Shown piece by piece: positions 1 through 5,365 of a stretch of 6,348 bases of DNA; positions within the stretch are counted from its first letter, which is position 1; each line of letters begins with the position of its first letter. The stretch lies in the NCBI GenBank assembly GCA_029256565.1, contig JAQSXQ010000119.1:1-6348 (forward strand), written 5' to 3'. The DNA comes from Mycobacterium sp. Lineage in GTDB: Bacteria; Actinomycetota; Actinomycetes; Mycobacteriales; Mycobacteriaceae. A program made the translations under genes and the position numbers. The notes under the pieces were generated by a model. That model saw nothing but the letters and a program-made list of their open reading frames with translations, searched no databases and was not told the DNA's origin.

Positions 1-533
1 CCCTCGGCGCGGCCGAGGTCACCCGAGAGCCACTTCGGCATCGGCCTGTCGTTGAGAGTGATGTTGACGCGGTGGTTGGTGCACTGCGACCACCGCTGCG
101 CCGACTGGTCGAAGAAGCGTTGGGCGGCGTCGGCCGACGGGTACGAGACGACGGACTGACGCACCAGGCTGGACCACTGATCGGTGTCAGGAGTGCGGAG
201 CGTCTGGCGCGCCAGGGCATTCCACCCGTCGGGCTCCCCAGGCGCACCGTAGATGGCCGCCTGGTCCGGCTGCCAGACGCCCAGACAGTTGAGGTTGGGC
301 AGCAACGCGCGATCGTCTGCCATGGTGTCGGTCACCGGATGCGGCGTCATCGCGGTGCTGTCCATCACGCGGTTGATCTCGGCGACGCTCGCCAACGACT
401 GAACCAGTGCCGATGCCGGCACGGTCACCGGTTCGGTTGCACCCTGGGCCTTTTCGCCCGAGCAGCCCTGCAGCGCTGCAGCGACGACCACCATGGCGGC
501 GACTCGGCGCGCAATGGCACCGACGTCAGGCAT
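1..533 (-). CDS. PknH-type sensor-domain lipoprotein (3' end outside window)
   Basis: Probable cell-surface lipoprotein carrying the extracellular sensor domain found at the C-terminus of mycobacterial kinase PknH, without any kinase. The 177 visible residues begin MPDVGAIARRVAAMVVV, a basic n-region and hydrophobic stretch, then a lipobox LQGC with the lipidated cysteine at residue 24. A low-complexity linker follows, then the sensor-like region: NCLGVW around C83, an ATG-free WNALARQ-type segment, and VVSYPSADAAQRFFDQSAQRWSQC ending at C151 (seen here as VSYPSADAAQRFF then RWSQC). The hydrophobic-YPSA-AAxxFF-W-C pattern and paired cysteines fit the PknH_C family, in which conserved cysteines form disulfides. 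The C-terminal part lies beyond position 1. The start ATG overlaps the stop of the upstream secreted-protein gene by 8 bp and has only a weak ribosome binding site, so translational coupling is likely. Ligand unknown. Domain assignment is from memory of the family. Confidence 0.82.
   Translation of the reverse strand, partial: MPDVGAIARRVAAMVVVAAALQGCSGEKAQGATEPVTVPASALVQSLASVAEINRVMDSTAMTPHPVTDTMADDRALLPNLNCLGVWQPDQAAIYGAPGEPDGWNALARQTLRTPDTDQWSSLVRQSVVSYPSADAAQRFFDQSAQRWSQCTNHRVNITLNDRPMPKWLSGDLGRAE
526..533 (-). other. 8-bp gene overlap ATGCCTGA (translational coupling)
   Basis: Read on the minus strand, ATGCCTGA contains the start codon of the sensor lipoprotein and the TGA stop of the upstream secreted protein in different frames. 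No good Shine-Dalgarno precedes this ATG (only GGAA close by), so ribosomes finishing the first gene probably re-initiate here. Such overlaps usually mean a single mRNA and matched expression. Confidence 0.7.
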
Positions 534-1062
534 GGGTTCCGGCAGTAGCACACGCCGCCTGGACGTTCGAGGCGTCGGTGTTCATGTCGTCAGCAGTCGT
601 GTTGAGGGTTTCCCTACCCCCGCGGACGCCCATCTTGACGAGCAATTTCGTTGCGCCCCATGACCACGAGCGCATTGGCTCGGCGATCTGAGGTGCCAGG
701 CCGGGAGTGTTCGCGGCTGACATGGTGACCCCCGCACCCTGCCGCAGAGCGGTCCGGGCCGTCACGTTGCTGGCGCTGGTCGCCGGGTCGTTGTAGTCGG
801 GATGCTCGTAGGTCTCGAGTGCGTCGGCGAAATCGCCGTAGTAGGTGGCGGTTGCGGTGAGGACCTCGGCGAACTGGCTGCACGCCAGCACGGCGGCGGG
901 GTCCGCGTTGTCGGCGGTCACCGGCGCGACGACCGGAGCAGGCAGGCCGGGATCGACGACGTCTTCGGGCTCGGCGCCGGCACCCGACGCCATCGACAGC
1001 GCGATGGCGAACCCGACGAGTGTCCCGATCGCCGCGCGTCCTGCAACGTGTGATGACTCCAC
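526..1062 (-). CDS. Secreted protein of unknown function, 178 aa
   Basis: I do not recognise the family. A GTG start is chosen because GGAGG lies 8 nt upstream; another in-frame GTG at 1068 is only about 2 nt from that site. Residues 1-30 look like a Sec signal peptide: hydrophobic core GTLVGFAIALSMA, cleavage after AGA at residue 30. The mature chain starts with a Pro/Val-rich linker (31-55), followed by what looks mostly helical: a cysteine at C61 in LACSQFAEVL, an aromatic patch TATYYGDFADALETYEHPDY (71-90), a Ser/Thr/Ala-rich stretch, W133/W135, and a final helix ending near C171. Two cysteines near the ends of the helical part could form a disulfide. There is no lipobox or membrane anchor, so it is probably periplasmic or secreted. 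It overlaps the following sensor lipoprotein gene by 8 bp and is very likely co-transcribed with it, so a functional pairing is plausible but inferred. Confidence 0.8.
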   Translation of the reverse strand: MESSHVAGRAAIGTLVGFAIALSMASGAGAEPEDVVDPGLPAPVVAPVTADNADPAAVLACSQFAEVLTATATYYGDFADALETYEHPDYNDPATSASNVTARTALRQGAGVTMSAANTPGLAPQIAEPMRSWSWGATKLLVKMGVRGGRETLNTTADDMNTDASNVQAACATAGTHA

Positions 1063-1417
1063 GTTCACTCCCTCCAAGTGGGCCGCGTTGATGCGACCTC
1101 TCCGCCTCGGCAACGTCCTCGGTGCCACGGGCTCCCCTACGTTCAGAGCAGGACATGTCCGGATGGTGAACGGAGGGCGCCCGGCGGGGTGTACTCCGGC
1201 GGCGATTGGGTGTCCGCTGGCTGCCGAGGAGCTGTCAGCCGAAAATGCCTCGCCGACAACGGTGTACGCGACCACGCCCGCGCGCCCACTCGACGGGAAC
1301 GCGGCGTGGACCGTTGGCCATCCGTTCACGAATCGGCAACTCTTCCCGTGGATGCTCCGACGCGACAGATCCCCCGGGCCGCTGCGGTCCGGACAAACGA
1401 GAGGCGCCCCCGACCCC
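1063..1417. promoter_or_regulatory. Divergent intergenic region between sensor unit and porin operon
   Basis: This is 355 bp with no convincing gene, placed between divergent transcription units, so it should hold both promoters. I found no strong -10/-35 pair for either gene. A TANNNT hexamer at 1138-1143 (TACGTT) is on the plus strand but would leave a 5' leader of over 260 nt before the first porin. Short palindromes lie at 1151-1160 (GGACATGTCC) and 1387-1394 (GTCCGGAC), the second 23 bp before the porin ATG. A modest GAGAGG at 1399-1404 sits 13 nt before that ATG, which is further than ideal. Confidence 0.5.
1071..1075 (-). promoter_or_regulatory. Ribosome binding site deciding the GTG start
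   Basis: GGAGG on the minus strand lies 8 nt before the GTG at 1062. It is the clearest Shine-Dalgarno in the window and is the reason for preferring that GTG over the in-frame GTG at 1068 and over longer in-frame extensions into the porin gene. Confidence 0.7.
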
Positions 1418-2098
1418 ATGCTCACTCGCTTCGCCACTCTGGCTGCCATCGGCGTACTGGCAACCGCCGGCACCACGCCCCTCGCGTTCGCGGAGCCAGC
1501 ACCGCCGCCTCCCAACGATCCCGCCATCGTGCCGGTGTCCAATCCGCTGCCGCCGGAGGGCGCCGTACCGTCGGCCGCTCCCGGCATCCTCGACACCCCC
1601 GACGGCTGGCACATCGAGGTCTCCGGCAGCAACGAGACCCAGCTGCCGGTGGCACCCCTGACCACGGCCATCTCCTCACGCGAGTACCTCATCGCCGGCA
1701 CGTTCACCGGAAAGATCACCGGCGGCGGCAAGACCAAGCTGGCCGGTGGCACGCTGGAGGCCGGCGAGCAGATCGGTTGCGGCATCATCTCCGACGAGGT
1801 CGAGATCAACCCCGGCGCCAGCATCAACCCGGGCATCAGCGCCATCGGCCTGCCCAGCGTCAGCGCCGGCGTGAGCCTGCAGGGCAAGGTCTACCTCAAG
1901 CCCGGCACCGTCACGACCGTCGCGATCGACAAGAAGTCCTTCAAGGGCACCACGGCGCGCGTGTCCATCACCGGCGTGCGCATCAAGACCGACCAGTGCG
2001 CGGGACAGTCCTTCATCCGCTCGTACGCGACGCTCACGTCGTCGACGGAGAACACCGACGACGTCATCACCTACATCGGCGTCACCAAAGCCGTCTGA
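1418..2098 (+). CDS. MspA-family porin paralogue 1 (226 aa)
   Basis: Secreted member of the MspA family, which forms octameric beta-barrel pores in the mycobacterial outer membrane. The signal peptide covers residues 1-25 (MLTRFATLAAIGVLATAG, cleavage after AFA, mature start EP). A Pro/Ala-rich linker (26-60) leads into DGW (62-64) and the family core: SREYLIAGTFTG (87-98), EAGEQIGCGI (114-123), a variable segment (124-160), KPGTV (161-165), and the C-terminal block GQSFIRSYATLTSST (196-210) with TYIGVTK near the end. These match MspA's REWFHSGRAKYIVAG, LGYQIGF and LLRPFARLIASTGDSVTTYGEPW in order. Unlike MspA it has cysteines, C121 and C194, and an extended Pro-rich N-terminus, and I see no DDGD-like acidic constriction motif. 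It heads an operon with a paralogue 41 bp downstream. An ATG at about 1351 would add about 22 residues with no signal-peptide character, so 1418 is preferred. Pore activity is inferred from the family. Confidence 0.87.
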   Translation: MLTRFATLAAIGVLATAGTTPLAFAEPAPPPPNDPAIVPVSNPLPPEGAVPSAAPGILDTPDGWHIEVSGSNETQLPVAPLTTAISSREYLIAGTFTGKITGGGKTKLAGGTLEAGEQIGCGIISDEVEINPGASINPGISAIGLPSVSAGVSLQGKVYLKPGTVTTVAIDKKSFKGTTARVSITGVRIKTDQCAGQSFIRSYATLTSSTENTDDVITYIGVTKAV

Positions 2099-2128
2099 CC
2101 GGCCGTCCGACTTCCCCTCACCGAGAAC

Positions 2129-2135
2129 GAAAGAG
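2129..2135 (+). promoter_or_regulatory. Ribosome binding site of second porin gene
   Basis: GAAAGAG lies 4 nt before the ATG at 2140, in the 41-bp gap between the two porin genes. This purine stretch supports the chosen start and separate translation of the second paralogue from the same mRNA. Confidence 0.5.
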
Positions 2136-2139
2136 CACA

Positions 2140-2820
2140 ATGAATCGCTTTGCCACGGTGGCCGCCACGCTCGTTGCCATCCCCTTCGCCGTCTCGTCCC
2201 CGCTCGCATTCGCCGAGCCCGCCATCGACCCCGCGGGCAACCCCGGTCCCCCGCCGGACACCGGTGTCGTCGCCTCGGCACCTCCCGGAGTCGTCACCAC
2301 GCCCGACGGCTGGACGCTCACCGTCACCGCCTCGAACGAGACCCAGCTCCCGATCGCACCGCTGACCACCGCGGTGTCGTCGCGTGAATACCTCGTCGGC
2401 GGCACCTTCACGGGAACCGTCACGGGCGAGGGCAGCACCACGCTGAGCGGCGGCAACATGGAGAGCGGCTACCAGATCGGCTGCGGCATCGAACTCGGCC
2501 AGGTCCGCCTGATCGGTCAGGCCGGCATCGGCCTCGGCGGCTTGAGCTTCCCCGCGGGCGGTCCCGTCTTCGCGCCTGCCCTGTCGTTCCCGGTCTCGGG
2601 CACCATCGAGATCCACGCCAAGCCCGGCACGGTCCAGCAGGTCGCCGTCAACAAGAAGTCCTACAAGGCCGCTCCGGTCCGCGTCACGATCAAGGACACC
2701 CACATCAAGGTCGACGGCTGCGTTGGTCAGTCGTTCCTGCGGTCCTACGCGACGCTCACCAGTTCGACCACCGACACCGATGACATCGTCGCCTACTACG
2801 GCGTGACGAAGTCGGTCTAG
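2140..2820 (+). CDS. MspA-family porin paralogue 2 (226 aa)
   Basis: Second MspA-family protein, a tandem duplicate of the upstream gene. The signal peptide is residues 1-25 (MNRFATVAATLVAIPFAVSS, cleavage after AFA). The mature chain has a Pro/Gly-rich linker, DGW (56-58), SREYLVGGTFTG (81-92), YQIGCGI (111-117), a Gly-rich variable segment (118-160), KPGTV (161-165), KKSYK (172-176) and GQSFLRSYATLTSST (196-210). By hand count, 43 of 62 residues match paralogue 1 across the first core block, and 41 of 66 across the C-terminal block, which aligns without gaps. Both are 226 residues because a shorter linker offsets a 6-residue longer variable segment. The cysteine pair is kept (C115, C194). 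The stop is 6 bp before the next gene. The two proteins could form homo- or hetero-oligomeric channels in the outer membrane; that is inference. Confidence 0.87.
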   Translation: MNRFATVAATLVAIPFAVSSPLAFAEPAIDPAGNPGPPPDTGVVASAPPGVVTTPDGWTLTVTASNETQLPIAPLTTAVSSREYLVGGTFTGTVTGEGSTTLSGGNMESGYQIGCGIELGQVRLIGQAGIGLGGLSFPAGGPVFAPALSFPVSGTIEIHAKPGTVQQVAVNKKSYKAAPVRVTIKDTHIKVDGCVGQSFLRSYATLTSSTTDTDDIVAYYGVTKSV

Positions 2821-2826
2821 GCAATC

Positions 2827-3561
2827 ATGGCGTCACGCAACGACATCGGGGCCCTGACTCCGCGTAGGGCCGTCGGTGTCGCCGTCGGCGCCGCACTGAT
2901 CGGCGCGGCGGTCGCCTTCCCGGCGACCGCCGTCGCCGAACCGGTACCGCTACCTCCCCCGGCACCGGTCGACCCGGCCGCGCCGCCACCCCCGGCGCCC
3001 GGGGTTCCTCCCCCACCGCCGGGTCCCACCGTTCCCGTGCTCGGTCAGCCGCTGGCCAACGGCCTTGGCGTGCTCGGTCAGACCGGTCAGCCCGGCGTGC
3101 CCGGCGCACTCGGCGCACCGGGGATGGCGGGGCTGGACCGCAGCAGCGTGCTGGGCCTCAATCCCACCCCGCTACCGCCCGGTGCCGGACCCGGTGTCGT
3201 GCCGAACCTCAACGTCTTCAACAACGCATACGGCCTGCCGCAGAACGAGGTTCCGGCCGCACCCGGTGAGGGCCAGCAGTTCGACGTGGCCCCCGGGCAG
3301 GAGAACGCCGACGTGGGCAAGCGCGAATGGCTCGGACGCTACGTCGACCTGTACCGCGACGGACGGCTCAAGGGCGGGCTCCTCGGCCAGATGCCCAAGG
3401 AGCAACTGGGTCAACCACTGCCGGGCACGGCACCGCCACCGGGGACCGTCATCTCACCGGGACTGGTGCAGAACCTGCCGCCCGCCCCCGTCGACGGCAC
3501 GCCTCCGGCGCCACCCGGACTGATCCTTCCGCCGCCGCCACCACCCGCGCCGGCCGGCTGA
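2827..3561 (+). CDS. Secreted proline-rich protein of unknown function, 244 aa
   Basis: Family not recognised. The N-terminus has a basic region with an RR pair (T11-P-R-R), a hydrophobic Ala/Val/Gly core and a likely cleavage after AVA at residue 37; the RR pair raises a weak Tat possibility, but Sec is simpler. The mature protein has three parts: a proline-rich stretch (38-70), a Gly/Pro/Leu stretch with repeated LGQ/LGxxGxPG motifs (71-125), and a less repetitive segment with NVFNNAYGLPQNE (129-141) and GKREWLGRYVDLYRDG (164-179) followed by LKGGLLGQ. The C-terminal tail (200-244) is again proline-rich and ends PPPPPPAPAG. The charged aromatic segment at 164-188 is the only part resembling a folded motif. 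It starts 6 bp after the second porin stop with no clear Shine-Dalgarno, so it is probably coupled to the porin genes and may be an envelope or peptidoglycan-spanning partner of them. That role is inferred from context. Confidence 0.82.
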   Translation: MASRNDIGALTPRRAVGVAVGAALIGAAVAFPATAVAEPVPLPPPAPVDPAAPPPPAPGVPPPPPGPTVPVLGQPLANGLGVLGQTGQPGVPGALGAPGMAGLDRSSVLGLNPTPLPPGAGPGVVPNLNVFNNAYGLPQNEVPAAPGEGQQFDVAPGQENADVGKREWLGRYVDLYRDGRLKGGLLGQMPKEQLGQPLPGTAPPPGTVISPGLVQNLPPAPVDGTPPAPPGLILPPPPPPAPAG

Positions 3562-3576
3562 CGTCAGCTCCGGCCG
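3551..3576. terminator. Hairpin spanning both convergent stop codons (candidate bidirectional terminator)
   Basis: Arms CGGCCG (3551-3556) and CGGCCG (3571-3576) pair, followed inward by GCTG (3557-3560) with CAGC (3565-3568), an ACGT loop, and a 2-nt bulge (TC at 3569-3570). The inner part contains TGACGTCA at 3559-3566, which is the plus-strand TGA stop and the minus-strand TGA stop joined by CG. There is no real U-tract on either side (only TT after the stem on the plus strand), as is common for mycobacterial terminators. It is well placed to end transcription of both convergent units. Confidence 0.55.
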
Positions 3577-5144
3577 TTCTCCAGGTTGCGCCGCACCTCG
3601 AGTCGGCGCAGCTTGCCCGACGACGTGCGGGGCAGTGAGCCGGGCCGGACGAACGTCACATCGGCAGGCATCACGCCACATTCGGACGCCACCAGACGCA
3701 TGAGGTCTGCCCGCGCGCCGGCCTCGTCTGGTCCGCGGAACTCGGCCACGACGGCGAGCCCAGGTCGAATCGACCGTTCGCCGATGCCGACCGCGACCAC
3801 CGCACCTTCGCGAACCCCGGGGACCGTGGCCGCCACCCTCTCCACCTCGGCCGGGAAGACGTTGCGCCCCGCCACGGTGATGATCTCCTTGGCGCGGCCA
3901 CACACGACGAGGCCGCCGTCGGTGAAGTAGCCCAGATCGCCGGTGGCGAACCAGGACTCGGGGTCGCGGGGCGTTTCTCCGACGTAGCCGCTCATCATCG
4001 ACGAGCCGCGGATGAGGATGTCGCCGATCTCGCGGTCGTGGTGTTCGGCCCCGATGTCCTCGCGGGGTTCGATCCGCACCGACATCCCCGGTATCGCCTC
4101 GCCCAGCACGGCATGTCGCCGCGACGAGGTGGCGCCGTCTGCCGTCCGGATCGCCGTCTCGTCGACCCGCATGCCGACGCCGGGCACGGGAACCGTTACG
4201 GCACAGGTGGATTCGGCCAAACCGTAGGACGGCGACAGGGCGCCCTCGGAGAATCCGAACCGAGCCATCTCGGCGGCGAACCGCCCGGTGAGTTCCACGT
4301 CGACGGGTTCGCCACCGTTGAGCGCGAAGCGCAGTGGGCCGAGGTCAACGTCGGTGACGCGACGCGAGTACTTGCCGATCAGGCCGTAGGCCATGTTCGG
4401 CGCCGCCGTGATGGTGCCGCGGCTCTCGGTCAGCCAGGTGAGCCACCGGAATGGCGACGCCTGGAACGCCGCCGTGGGGGCCTGCCACACGTCGGTACCG
4501 CCGAGCGCGCCCGACAGCAGGAAACTGAGGCCCATGTCGTGGTAGAGCGGGAGCCACGAGCACCCCACGTCGGCCGGGGTCACGTCGATGCGCGCGTTGA
4601 GCCCTTCGAGGTTGGCCAGCACCGCCTCAGGTGAGAGTCGCACCGTCCGAGGGCTTCCCGTGGACCCCGCGGTGCCCTGCAGGATCGCGGTGGCAGCCGG
4701 CCGACTCGGGGCGACGAACGCGGTGCTCCGCGCGGCGGGCGCGACGTCGGTCAGTGCGTCGACGGGCAGCGGCCCAACTGCTGCGGCGAGCCCATCGAAC
4801 TGTGTGCCGTTGCTCAACACCCGCCGCACGCCGATGCCGTCGAAGCGTGCCAGCGTCGACTGGGCCCACTGGCCGGAATCGGCACCGCGGATCGGGCCCG
4901 GCAGGATCGACAGGGCCGCGTCGGCGAGGAACGCCCCGAAGATCGCCGCGATGAACTCCACCGTGGGTTCGCCGACCAGACCCACCGCGTCGACGTCGGC
5001 GTCGAGGAGGCGCTCGGCCGCGTTCTCGGCGCGCTGGAGCACCTCGGGCCACGGATGGTGTTGCCACACACCCTCGGTGAGGACGACGAGGTGGTTGTCG
5101 CTGGTGCGCAGCCGGTCGGCCAGTGCCGATCCAAGCGGGTTCAT
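3564..5144 (-). CDS. mbtM: MbtM, mycobactin fatty acyl-AMP ligase
   Basis: Adenylate-forming enzyme that activates a fatty acid with ATP and loads it on the acyl carrier protein MbtL, supplying the lipid tail of mycobactin. At 526 residues it is close to the roughly 520 of M. tuberculosis MbtM/FadD33. In order: VGLVGEPTVE (54-63), SILPGPIRGA (79-88), the phosphate-binding loop LQGTAGSTGSPR (155-166), CSWLPLYHDMGL (195-206), TAAPNMAYGLIGKYSRRV (246-263), LNGGEPVD (275-282), PSYGLAEST (305-313), WFATGDLGY (398-406), GRAKEIITVAGRNVFPAEVE (416-435), and LPRTSSGKLRR with the probable catalytic lysine at K511. These stretches match my memory of FadD33 closely and separate it from generic FadD enzymes. 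It is convergent with the proline-rich gene and divergent from a siderophore-interacting protein. In M. tuberculosis mbtM sits with mbtL and mbtN; neither is visible next to it here. The ATG overlaps a five-codon upstream ORF as ATGA and has no good Shine-Dalgarno. Confidence 0.92.
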   Translation of the reverse strand: MNPLGSALADRLRTSDNHLVVLTEGVWQHHPWPEVLQRAENAAERLLDADVDAVGLVGEPTVEFIAAIFGAFLADAALSILPGPIRGADSGQWAQSTLARFDGIGVRRVLSNGTQFDGLAAAVGPLPVDALTDVAPAARSTAFVAPSRPAATAILQGTAGSTGSPRTVRLSPEAVLANLEGLNARIDVTPADVGCSWLPLYHDMGLSFLLSGALGGTDVWQAPTAAFQASPFRWLTWLTESRGTITAAPNMAYGLIGKYSRRVTDVDLGPLRFALNGGEPVDVELTGRFAAEMARFGFSEGALSPSYGLAESTCAVTVPVPGVGMRVDETAIRTADGATSSRRHAVLGEAIPGMSVRIEPREDIGAEHHDREIGDILIRGSSMMSGYVGETPRDPESWFATGDLGYFTDGGLVVCGRAKEIITVAGRNVFPAEVERVAATVPGVREGAVVAVGIGERSIRPGLAVVAEFRGPDEAGARADLMRLVASECGVMPADVTFVRPGSLPRTSSGKLRRLEVRRNLENGRS

Positions 5145-5158
5145 GCCGTCACCAACAT
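5141..5158 (-). CDS. Possible five-codon leader ORF (MLVTA) overlapping the mbtM start
   Basis: On the minus strand ATG TTG GTG ACG GCA TGA encodes MLVTA and its TGA overlaps the mbtM ATG as ATGA. The ATG lies 7 nt after a TANNNT -10 hexamer (TAGCCT), the spacing expected if transcription begins at this ATG, which would make it a leaderless mini-ORF feeding ribosomes onto mbtM by re-initiation. It could also be chance, since so short an ORF carries no coding signal. Confidence 0.3.
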   Translation of the reverse strand: MLVTA

Positions 5159-5165
5159 GGCGACG

Positions 5166-5171
5166 AGGCTA
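5166..5171 (-). promoter_or_regulatory. Candidate -10 element of mbtM
   Basis: TAGCCT on the minus strand fits the mycobacterial TANNNT pattern. It lies 7 nt before the ATG of the MLVTA mini-ORF at 5158 and 21 nt before the mbtM ATG. No convincing -35 was seen at normal spacing, which is common in mycobacteria. The plus-strand reading AGGCTATCC across this site resembles the centre of an IdeR box. Confidence 0.4.
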
Positions 5172-5335
5172 TCCCGGGAGACTTCGCCGGCGCCCGTCGA
5201 CCGGGGTGACGATGGTCGGGCCCGCGAGCCACTGCAACCCCGGTGACGCGCCGTCCATGGAGTGATTCCCGCCAACGCGAGTCCGAAGTCCGAGCGCACG
5301 CTGCGAAGGTACCTGGCGAATTAGCGGAGGTGTTA

Positions 5336-5355
5336 GTTACCAGGGCCCGCGTAAC
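5336..5355. promoter_or_regulatory. Imperfect 20-bp palindrome over the reductase promoter (possible operator)
   Basis: GTTAC and GTAAC arms flank a GGGCCC centre, each separated by 2 unmatched bases, so 8 of 10 base pairs match. The right arm overlaps the candidate -10 TAACCT of the siderophore-interacting protein gene, and the left arm lies in the -35/-10 spacer, an ideal place for a repressor. No regulator is identified. Confidence 0.4.
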
Positions 5356-5357
5356 CT
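5352..5357 (+). promoter_or_regulatory. Candidate -10 element, leaderless siderophore-interacting protein mRNA
   Basis: TAACCT fits TANNNT and is followed by 8 nt and then the ATG at 5366. There is no Shine-Dalgarno before that ATG (the preceding bases are CGCCCCCG), which agrees with a leaderless transcript beginning at or next to the start codon. Confidence 0.45.
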
Positions 5358-5365
5358 CGCCCCCG

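Larger units (their letters stand above)
5145..5365. promoter_or_regulatory. Divergent promoter region between mbtM and siderophore-interacting protein gene
   Basis: This 221-bp region has no credible gene apart from the start of the mbtM mini-ORF. It holds candidate -10 elements for both genes close to their starts, an imperfect 20-bp palindrome at 5336-5355, the palindrome AGGTACCT at 5308-5315, and an 8-bp inverted repeat ACCGGGGT (5200-5207) / ACCCCGGT (5237-5244) with a 29-nt gap. Both flanking genes belong to iron acquisition, so IdeR control is expected, but no full IdeR box was found. Confidence 0.55.

Noticed and set aside
845..1417. In-frame upstream extension of the first porin
   Set aside because: It would run antisense through the secreted protein gene and hide a clear signal peptide that starts at 1418.
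1063..1887. Upstream in-frame extension of the 178-residue secreted protein
   Set aside because: The extension lies antisense to the first porin; a strong GGAGG and signal peptide support the start at 1062.
1676..2703. Several open minus-strand frames across the porin genes
   Set aside because: Gly/Asp/Arg-rich shadows caused by high GC at third codon positions, with no domain or start-site support.
1078..2820. Long plus-strand frame running through the first porin region into the second porin
   Set aside because: The part before 2140 is an Arg/His-rich translation of the first porin gene in the wrong frame; a signal peptide begins at 2140, with a purine-rich ribosome site before it.
2940..3130. 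Repeat array in the proline-rich gene
   Set aside because: Proline and glycine codon runs give low-complexity similarity but no regular unit at the DNA level.
4038..5265. Open plus-strand frames opposite mbtM
   Set aside because: Antisense to a well-recognised enzyme, with compositionally biased translations and no motif.
5326..5344. IdeR box near the siderophore-interacting protein gene (AGGT-N7-ACC)
   Set aside because: Only 8 of 19 consensus positions match; half-site spacing is right but flanks and centre are wrong.
5243..5365. GTG-started 41-residue N-terminal extension of the siderophore-interacting protein
   Set aside because: The added sequence does not look like the family, and the candidate promoter and palindrome lie inside it.
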